From assembly GCA_027064485.1 (NCBI GenBank), contig JAMOPR010000257.1, forward strand, positions 1-7,988: a DNA stretch of 7,988 nt. Direction: 5' to 3'. Below are positions 1 to 5,697 of this stretch, piece by piece. The notes beneath the pieces were generated by a model. That model did no database searches. It saw nothing but the letters and a program-made list of their open reading frames with translations, and was not told the DNA's origin. This stretch comes from Desulfurobacteriaceae bacterium (lineage in GTDB: Bacteria > Aquificota > Aquificia > Desulfurobacteriales > Desulfurobacteriaceae). The position numbers and the translations under genes were made by a program. Within the stretch, counting starts at the first letter, position 1. Each line of letters starts with the position of its first letter.

Positions 1-597
1 TTAAGAAAGGTAGGAATAACCTTGGTTTCATTAATCGCAAAAGGTTACAGAGGAGTTGTATTTAAAGGGAAAACATCAGACGGTAACCTGGTAGCTGTAA
101 AATTTAAGAGGTCGGATGTAAACAAGGATGTTATAAAAAAGGAGTTACAGTTTTTGGAGTTTCTGGATGCTTTTGGTAAAAAGGTGGGCTTTTTAAATCC
201 GGCTCCTAAAGTTTATACCTTCGATAGAGACTTTATCGTTCTGGAGCTTATAGAAGGTAAACCAATTTTGGAATTACAGGAAAAACGGTTAAAAGAAGCT
301 CTTCTATCGGCTGTTGACGCTTGTTACTTTTTGGATTTAGCAAAAGTCCAGCACAACGAGATAAAGGGTGGGAAGCACCTTATCTTTGACGGTCGGCGGA
401 TAAGAATTATAGATTTTGAAAGCGCAAGTTTTTCCAAAAATCCGAGGAACCTTTTTCAGTTTGTAGGTTATTATTTAGTGGGTAAAAAACTTCTTCCCAA
501 TGTTAATTCGCAGAAACTTTTAGCTTTATTGAAGGATTATAAGGAAAGCCCGGAGATAGCCGTTAGAGAGCTTAAGAATTACTTAGAAACCGCTTAA
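1..597 (+). CDS. RIO/COG2112-like small protein kinase, 5' end probably outside the window
   Basis: Small protein kinase-like fold. Numbering from the in-frame TTG at position 22: a glycine-rich loop at residues 6-13 (AKGYRGVV), the ATP-anchoring lysine in VAVKF (K27), a likely helix-C glutamate (E41), a catalytic loop HNEIKGGKH (H111-H119) and a metal-binding DFE (D131-E133) in IIDFESAS. The usual HxD aspartate is Glu (E113), and Lys follows where Asn normally sits. As I recall, this matches the predicted Ser/Thr kinase family COG2112, common in archaea and related to RIO kinases; that assignment is from motifs only. The frame is open to base 1 (LRKVGIT before the TTG). The TTG has only a mediocre ribosome site (AGGTAGG, 8-14), and only a few residues would precede the glycine loop, so I favour an upstream start. 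The C-terminus overlaps lpxD by 26 bp on the opposite strand. Substrate unknown; a small-molecule kinase or pseudokinase is possible. Confidence 0.75.
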   Translation, partial: LRKVGITLVSLIAKGYRGVVFKGKTSDGNLVAVKFKRSDVNKDVIKKELQFLEFLDAFGKKVGFLNPAPKVYTFDRDFIVLELIEGKPILELQEKRLKEALLSAVDACYFLDLAKVQHNEIKGGKHLIFDGRRIRIIDFESASFSKNPRNLFQFVGYYLVGKKLLPNVNSQKLLALLKDYKESPEIAVRELKNYLETA

Positions 598-1576
598 TTT
601 TTTCGTAAATTTCCGGTAGTCTATCTATTAGTGCTTGGACTTTCCTCCACTCCTTGTAAGGTTTTACTGGAAATCCCGCATAAATTCCCGGTTCTTTTAT
701 GCTTTTTGTTATCCCAGATTTTGCTCCAACGGTGACGTTGCTTGCTATTTCTATATGACCAGCAACGCCGACTTTACCGGCTAACGTAACGAAGTCTCCT
801 ATTTTTGTGCTTCCGGAGATTCCCACCTGAGAAACTATAAAGCAATACTTGCCGATTTTTACGTTGTGTCCGATTTGAACCAAGTTGTCGATTTTCGTTC
901 CTTCTCCAATTACGGTGTTGCCTATTGTTCCTCTGTCTATCGTTGTATTTGCACCTATTTCAACGAAATCTTCTATTACCACTCCGCCTGTTTGAGGGAC
1001 TTTAAAAACTTGCCTTTCTTTTTTGCTGAAAGCGTATCCGAATCCATCTGAACCTACTACGCTTCCAGCGTGTATTCTTACCCAGTCTCCGATTTTAACG
1101 TTGTGGTAAATAGTAACGTTGGGGAAAATTACACAGTTGTTTCCTATTTCGCTGTTTTTCCCGATGTAAACGTTTGGAAATAGAGTAACGTTATTACCTA
1201 TTACTGCGTTTTCGTCAATAACGACGTTGTCTCCTATGTAGCAGTTGTTTCCTATTTTTGCAGATGAAGAAATTGTAGCTTTGGAAGAAACGTGCGGCGA
1301 AGGTAGAGTCTCCGGGTAGAAGATTGAAAGCGCTTTTGCAAAGGCTACATAAGGTTCTTCGCAGATTAGTTGAGTAATTTCTACCTCTTTTATCGGTTTT
1401 TCAACTATTATTGCCGAGGCTTTGGTGTTTTTTAGATACTTTTTATACTTTGGATTTGTGAGGAAGGTGAGGTCACCTTCCTCAGCGTTTTGGATTTCTG
1501 ATATACCTTTGATTTCTATTTCGCCGTTGCCCAAGAGTTCGCAGTTTAAAATTTGTGCCAGCTCTTTTGCCTTCAC
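572..1576 (-). CDS. lpxD: UDP-3-O-acylglucosamine N-acyltransferase LpxD
   Basis: Third enzyme of lipid A synthesis: transfers an R-3-hydroxyacyl chain from acyl carrier protein to the 2-amino group of UDP-3-O-acylglucosamine; cytoplasmic homotrimer. The 334 residues are close to E. coli LpxD (341). Residues 1-95 form the N-terminal uridine-binding-type domain, followed by left-handed beta-helix hexapeptide repeats from about 100 to 290 (repeated IGxxxxI, e.g. IGNNCYIGDNVVI). The family signature GSDGFGYA is at 175-182 and IGANTTIDRG at 207-216. The catalytic histidine is H237 in VQIGHNVKIG, and H274 in VAGHIEI matches the second conserved histidine. A C-terminal helix spans about 306-331. 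Start is GTG, with AAGGAGAG (1593-1586) 9 nt upstream; it shares one base with the ompH stop (TAGTG), suggesting translational coupling. It is the last gene of the minus-strand unit. No lpxA, lpxB or fabZ follows, because the next gene is convergent. Confidence 0.97.
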   Translation of the reverse strand: MKAKELAQILNCELLGNGEIEIKGISEIQNAEEGDLTFLTNPKYKKYLKNTKASAIIVEKPIKEVEITQLICEEPYVAFAKALSIFYPETLPSPHVSSKATISSSAKIGNNCYIGDNVVIDENAVIGNNVTLFPNVYIGKNSEIGNNCVIFPNVTIYHNVKIGDWVRIHAGSVVGSDGFGYAFSKKERQVFKVPQTGGVVIEDFVEIGANTTIDRGTIGNTVIGEGTKIDNLVQIGHNVKIGKYCFIVSQVGISGSTKIGDFVTLAGKVGVAGHIEIASNVTVGAKSGITKSIKEPGIYAGFPVKPYKEWRKVQALIDRLPEIYEKIKRFLSNS

Positions 1577-2118
1577 TACTGGGTGCTCTCCTTGTTATAT
1601 AAGTTGATTATTGTTTTGGTTAAGTCGTATTTGGGGTCAGCGGAAATTATTCCAGCAGTTCTCTTGTCAACTATCATAGGTATTCCTTTCTCTTTACGAT
1701 AGTTTTGGACGACTTTAATGACCTCTCTCAAAATTTCCTGAGTATATTTGTTTTCGAGTTCGGCAATTTGCTGTTGAGCGTTTTGTTGTTCCTGCTGGTA
1801 GGTTAGTATTTTCTGCTGGAGCAGGTTTTCTTTTTTCATTCTTGCTTGCTTGCTAAGAACAGGACTTTTAAGTTCTTGACGTAGTTTTTGAATTTCATCT
1901 CTAAGTTTTTTAAGCTTTTTAGAAAATTGTTGATATTTGGCATTTATTACAGACTTTGCCTGTTTACCCTTGTTGGAGTTTATCAGAATTTCTTGAAGGT
2001 CAACGTAATAAACTGCGAATGGTTTAACCTGTTTTTTTGTTGCAGCTAAAGATGGTGTAAATGTTCCAGCGCACGTTACTAAAGATGCAAGCAGTGCTGT
2101 TGCAATAAACTTTCTCAT
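1576..2118 (-). CDS. ompH: Skp/OmpH-family periplasmic chaperone
   Basis: Periplasmic holdase that keeps unfolded outer-membrane proteins soluble on the way to BamA. The protein has 180 residues (Skp is about 160). It has a signal peptide: MRK, hydrophobic 4-18, likely cleavage after SLA (25/26). The family entry motif VYYVDLQEILINS lies at 36-48. A long Lys/Gln/Glu-rich coiled-coil hairpin runs about 60-140, with the very Gln-rich section at 101-118 (QQK...QQEQQNAQQQ). The C-terminal strand region is GIPMIVDKRTAGII (145-158), ending in DLTKTIINLYNK (165-176). I chose the ATG at 2118 because GGAGG lies 5 nt before it; the in-frame ATG at 2130 has no ribosome site and is itself part of the Shine-Dalgarno. 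It starts 16 nt after bamA stops and its stop overlaps the lpxD start by one base. Cys16 resembles a weak lipobox (LVTC), but a type I signal fits better. Confidence 0.93.
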   Translation of the reverse strand: MRKFIATALLASLVTCAGTFTPSLAATKKQVKPFAVYYVDLQEILINSNKGKQAKSVINAKYQQFSKKLKKLRDEIQKLRQELKSPVLSKQARMKKENLLQQKILTYQQEQQNAQQQIAELENKYTQEILREVIKVVQNYRKEKGIPMIVDKRTAGIISADPKYDLTKTIINLYNKESTQ

Positions 2119-2123
2119 TTTTT

Positions 2124-2128
2124 CCTCC
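2124..2128 (-). promoter_or_regulatory. Shine-Dalgarno deciding the ompH start
   Basis: GGAGG read on the minus strand, with 5 A's before the ATG at 2118-2116. It overlaps an upstream in-frame ATG (2130-2128), so the context reads ATGGAGGAAAAAATG. This favours the downstream ATG as the ompH start, and gives a normal MRKFIATALL signal peptide. Confidence 0.75.
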
Positions 2129-2134
2129 ATTTAT

Positions 2135-4435
2135 TTAGAAGTAACTTCCCATTCCGAAGTGCCATTCAGAAGAGCTTTCTCCTGAGCGTCTGTCAAGTTT
2201 CCAACCCAGGTCAAGTCTAATTGGACCCATAGGTGTTAATACTCTTAATCCGATACCGGCAGATTTTCTCATATCTCCCAGTTCGTATTTATCCCACCAA
2301 CCACCACCTACATCTACAAACGTTATAAGGCGGAGCATTTTTGTTACATCGTAACCCAGTTGGAAATTGAATATCAATTCCCTGTTAGCACCTTCTGGGT
2401 CGTCATTTTTATCTTTTGGACCAGCTTCACCCCATCTGAATCCTCTAACTGTGCTATCTCCACCTACGTAGAACCTGTAGTCAATAGGTAGAGAAGATGT
2501 GTCGCCGAATGCATCGGCGTATCCTATTCTGGTGTGGAACGATGCTACAAAAGGTAGCTCTATATCTATTGGTAAGTCGTTAAGATTGAAGTAGTATGCG
2601 TAATCTCCTATGAATTTATAAAACTCCTTGTCGCTGCCAAAAGCGCTTGAAGCAAGTTGGGTTGTAAGCCTGTAGTATTTACCTTTATGAGGAAGGAATC
2701 TATTGTCCCTAACGTCTTTTGATATAAAGAATGTAGTTAAACCTATTGTTTCTGTTCCGGCTTCTTCTTTTATTAAGTCCGATGCATCTTCATCAATATC
2801 TGTTACTTTATCTCTTTCAATCAAATATCCTAAACCTACATGCCAGTCTTCCCAGATTCTCCTTGTTACCATTACGGAGAAACCGGTTTTTCTACTTGTG
2901 TAGGTAAAGTATTCGTTTCTTCTGTTATAGAGGCTAAGGGATAAGGTTTGAGGTTTATCAAGCCACCATCTGTGGTTGTAATCTATGTCAAAGTAGAATA
3001 CTCTTGAACCTGCTTGAAGCGATACAGCTCCGGAATCTCCCGTTCCGAACATGTTCCCTTTAGAAACGCTTACCATTCCAACCAGTTTTGAAACGGAACT
3101 GTATCCTGCACCTACAGAGAACATACCTGTTAAGCGTTCTTTGAGGTTGACGTTTACATCAACTTTATTTTTATCTACAACTTTTGGCTTAACGTCAACG
3201 TTTTCAAAGTATCCGGTGTTAAACAACCTTCTTATGGACCTTTCAAGCCTTACGGTGTTGAAAATGCCCGTTTCGTAAAGGTCTAATTCTCTCCTTACTG
3301 TTCTGTCTCTTGTTGCTACGTTTCCATTGATGTTTATCCATCTAACGTATGCTCTGTTGCCCTCATAAATGTGGAAGATAACGTCTGCAGTGTGGGTTTT
3401 GGGATGGACTTTTACTTCTGGAGTGACGTTGGCGAAGATGAATCCAAGTTCTCCGTATTTTCTTGTTATTTTCCTTGCCACTTTGTCTATTAGTTTTTGG
3501 TTGAATGTTTTGCCGGGACGGACTTTTTTGGAAAGTTTCAATAATTCTTTTGAAGAAAAGAGTTTATTGCCTTCAAAAGTTATTTTGCCGAACTTGTATT
3601 TTTTGCCTTCACTGATTATTCTATAAACAACTTTGTAACATTTGCCTTTTTCCTTTATAACTTCCGGAAAAGCTACTTCCACATCGAGATATCCCTTTTC
3701 CTGGTAGAGCTTTTTAATATTTTCAACATCCTGAGCTAAATTGTCTTCAGATAGAGGGGCGTTGAAGCGTAGGTGTAGGATGGATTTTTCCTTTGTAGCT
3801 AAAACGTCTTTTATATCTCCAGAAGAGATATGTTTGTTCCCTACAATTTCTATGTCACAAACGTTAGCTTTTTGTCCTTCTTGGATTATAAATGTGACAA
3901 CGGCTTTAGTAGGGGAAATTCTGTCTATTGTATAAACTACTTGGGTTCCCGGGTATCCTTTCTTGGCGTATATCTGCTGGATTTTCAATTTTAGCTCATC
4001 TAAAAACTTGTAATCTAAAGGTTTTTGAATTTTTTTATTCCCTTCTTCTTCCTCTTCTTCCTCACTTTTTGCCAATCCTAATTCCTCTTTTAGCTTTTGT
4101 GAAGATATGTGACTGTTGCCTTTGAATACTATGTCTGCAATTATCGGTTTTTCTTTGACGAAGTATCTCAGGATTAATCCTTTTTTTCCTTCTTCGACGT
4201 CAACAGATATGTTTTCAAAATATCCCAATTTGAATAGAGTTTTTATATCTTTAGCTACCAATTTTGGTGAATAGGGCTTACCTGGCTTTTCTGATATGTA
4301 GTAAAGAATTGTGCTCTTGGGGACAGATTCGTTACCTATGATTTCAACTTTTTCGACAATTTTTTCGCCGTTATCGGCGAAAGATAGACTTGTAAAGGAA
4401 AAGAGAAAAAGTATCATTAAAATGACCTTTTTCAC
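2135..4435 (-). CDS. bamA: Outer membrane assembly factor BamA (Omp85 family)
   Basis: Core insertase of the beta-barrel assembly machinery in the outer membrane. From the GTG at 4435 the protein has 766 residues. Signal peptide 1-20 (cleavage after LSFA). Five POTRA domains: about 24-95, 96-188, 189-278, 279-360 and 361-434, each opening with a strand ending in GN (IIGN, FKGN, IVGN, FEGN, INGN). The transmembrane barrel is about 435-766, with the loop-6 motif VRGFRWGEAG (663-672) and a C-terminal aromatic beta-signal ending in SYF. The start rests on GGAGG 6 nt upstream of the GTG, giving MKKVILMILF, a clean signal sequence. Starts at 4474 or 4450 would add up to 13 residues without a good ribosome site. 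It sits 41 nt after the histidine kinase and 16 nt before ompH. Oddities: a poly-Glu insertion in POTRA2 and only two cysteines (C193, C266), both in POTRA3. Confidence 0.97.
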   Translation of the reverse strand: MKKVILMILFLFSFTSLSFADNGEKIVEKVEIIGNESVPKSTILYYISEKPGKPYSPKLVAKDIKTLFKLGYFENISVDVEEGKKGLILRYFVKEKPIIADIVFKGNSHISSQKLKEELGLAKSEEEEEEEGNKKIQKPLDYKFLDELKLKIQQIYAKKGYPGTQVVYTIDRISPTKAVVTFIIQEGQKANVCDIEIVGNKHISSGDIKDVLATKEKSILHLRFNAPLSEDNLAQDVENIKKLYQEKGYLDVEVAFPEVIKEKGKCYKVVYRIISEGKKYKFGKITFEGNKLFSSKELLKLSKKVRPGKTFNQKLIDKVARKITRKYGELGFIFANVTPEVKVHPKTHTADVIFHIYEGNRAYVRWININGNVATRDRTVRRELDLYETGIFNTVRLERSIRRLFNTGYFENVDVKPKVVDKNKVDVNVNLKERLTGMFSVGAGYSSVSKLVGMVSVSKGNMFGTGDSGAVSLQAGSRVFYFDIDYNHRWWLDKPQTLSLSLYNRRNEYFTYTSRKTGFSVMVTRRIWEDWHVGLGYLIERDKVTDIDEDASDLIKEEAGTETIGLTTFFISKDVRDNRFLPHKGKYYRLTTQLASSAFGSDKEFYKFIGDYAYYFNLNDLPIDIELPFVASFHTRIGYADAFGDTSSLPIDYRFYVGGDSTVRGFRWGEAGPKDKNDDPEGANRELIFNFQLGYDVTKMLRLITFVDVGGGWWDKYELGDMRKSAGIGLRVLTPMGPIRLDLGWKLDRRSGESSSEWHFGMGSYF

Positions 4436-4441
4436 AGTCAG

Positions 4442-4446
4442 CCTCC
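4442..4446 (-). promoter_or_regulatory. Shine-Dalgarno deciding the bamA GTG start
   Basis: GGAGG on the minus strand, 6 nt before the GTG at 4435-4433. It lies inside the longest possible reading frame, which argues that the longer start at 4474 (2 nt after the histidine kinase stop) is not the main one. Confidence 0.7.
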
Positions 4447-4476
4447 GCATTGTTGTGTTTTGGAATGATAGCATAA

Positions 4477-5622
4477 CTATTTAGGTAGGTATATTTTAAA
4501 GCACGTTCCCTTTCCTTCTTCACTTTCAACTTCTATCTTGCCGTTAAGCTTTTCTGTTGCCAATTTTACTATGGATAGACCAAGTCCTGTCCCGCCCAAT
4601 TTTCTTGAACGTGAACGTTCCACCCTGTAAAACCGTTCGAAAATAAAAGGAATGTGGGATTTTGGAATTCCTATTCCAGTATCGCATACGGATATTTCTA
4701 TTTCATTTTTCAACTCTTTAAAGGTTACTCTAACGTTTCCTCCTTCTTTGTTATATTTAATAGCATTATCTATGAGGTTTTTCATGATGGCGTGGAGCAT
4801 TTTCTCGTCTGTTTTGACTTTCGCGTTTTCCGGGATATCTGTTTCTATCTTTACATTTTTTGATTGAGCGATTTCGGATAAGTCTGAAATCAGTTTTTGA
4901 ATGAAAGCTTTAAAGTGAATTTCTTTTAAGTTTACTTGAATTCCGACGTTTTCTAACTTGGATAGCGTAATCAGGTCTTCAATTAGTTGTTCCATATATT
5001 TAACTCTTTCCATGGCTTTATTTATGAATTTCTTTGCCGTTTCTCTATCTTTGCATTCTTCTTCCAATGTTTCTAATGATAGTTTCATAGCTGCTAAGGG
5101 AGTTTTTAGCTCGTGGGATACGTTTGCTATAAAATCTTTTTTTAGAGTTTCATATTTTTTTATTGTTGTTAGGTCTATTAGTAGAAGGACTTTTTCATCC
5201 ATGTCTGAGCCAAAAATTACCTGCACGTATTTGTCTCCTATTTTCTTTTCCTGCCAAGCGCGGTAACTTTCATTGAAATTTTCGTTAATCATTGTTACGA
5301 CGTCGAAGTTTTTGATTGCTTGGTAAAAGTATTTGCCTTCATCTTTGGGGGATATGCCTAATAGTTCTCTTGCAAAGCGGTTTGTAAAAATAATTCTTCC
5401 GTAAGGGTCCATAATTACTATGCCTTCTTTTATCAAACTTAGAGCTCTTGAAAGAAGTTTGATTTCATTCTGATTAATATTGCTTTTCTTTTCCTTTTTG
5501 CGTTTTTTTCTTAACGATTCTATAAGTTTTTCCCTTTTTTTTCTTTCTGTGACTGCTACCCACACAGATATAAGGCATGTAATAATTAAAAGTATTATGA
5601 TTGATGTAACTATCGGATTCAT
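4477..5622 (-). CDS. PhoR-like PAS sensor histidine kinase
   Basis: Membrane-attached two-component sensor kinase, 381 residues. A single hydrophobic segment at about 4-24 is followed by a very basic stretch (28-46), so the rest should be cytoplasmic; there is no periplasmic sensor domain. A PAS domain covers about 55-155 (GIVIMDPYGRIIFTN at 67-81). The HisKA dimerisation helix carries the phospho-acceptor H170 in FIANVSHELKTPLA. The HATPase domain has the N box NLIDNAIKY (N282-Y290, key N286), G1 box DTGIGI (D314-I319), F box FERFYR and G2 box GGTGLGLS (343-350). All catalytic boxes look intact. Overall design resembles PhoR, but I cannot name the signal. ATG start with GGAG 8 nt upstream. 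It is the first gene of the unit leading into bamA; no response regulator is visible in the window, so its partner must be further away or encoded elsewhere. Confidence 0.93.
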   Translation of the reverse strand: MNPIVTSIIILLIITCLISVWVAVTERKKREKLIESLRKKRKKEKKSNINQNEIKLLSRALSLIKEGIVIMDPYGRIIFTNRFARELLGISPKDEGKYFYQAIKNFDVVTMINENFNESYRAWQEKKIGDKYVQVIFGSDMDEKVLLLIDLTTIKKYETLKKDFIANVSHELKTPLAAMKLSLETLEEECKDRETAKKFINKAMERVKYMEQLIEDLITLSKLENVGIQVNLKEIHFKAFIQKLISDLSEIAQSKNVKIETDIPENAKVKTDEKMLHAIMKNLIDNAIKYNKEGGNVRVTFKELKNEIEISVCDTGIGIPKSHIPFIFERFYRVERSRSRKLGGTGLGLSIVKLATEKLNGKIEVESEEGKGTCFKIYLPK

Positions 5623-5650
5623 GGTTCTTTCTCCGATGAAAGCTGTATGA

Positions 5651-5679
5651 ATTATAACTTGGTAAAATGGATTAGGTAA
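5651..5679 (-). promoter_or_regulatory. Probable sigma-70 promoter for the histidine kinase-bamA-ompH-lpxD unit
   Basis: On the minus strand a perfect -10 hexamer TATAAT lies at 5656-5651. At 17 bp spacing the -35 position is TTACCT (5679-5674), a weak match. The expected transcription start, near 5644, would leave a leader of about 20 nt before the ATG at 5622. It sits in the 75-bp gap shared with the divergent polX gene, so both promoters must overlap or nearly touch. Inferred from sequence match only. Confidence 0.45.
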
Positions 5680-5697
5680 CCGTTTTTGGGAGAGTTA

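Noticed and set aside
1..597. Bud32-like kinase functionally tied to tsaD at the other end of the window, as in archaeal Kae1-Bud32
   Set aside because: The catalytic loop HNEIKGGK does not match the Bud32 HGDLT pattern, and the two genes are about 7.3 kb apart with unrelated genes between.
2053..2118. OmpH as a lipoprotein via Cys16 (LVTC)
   Set aside because: Thr before Cys is a poor lipobox, and a good type I cleavage site (SLA then A) follows at 25/26.
4652..5266. Plus-strand open frames of 69-102 codons opposite the histidine kinase
   Set aside because: They lie antisense to a complete, motif-bearing gene, have no ribosome sites, and have Phe/Ser-rich compositions typical of antisense shadows.
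5663..5668. TAAAAT as a -10 box for polX
   Set aside because: Position relative to the ATG at 5698 is reasonable, but there is no recognisable -35 about 17 bp upstream, and such hexamers are common in AT-rich DNA.
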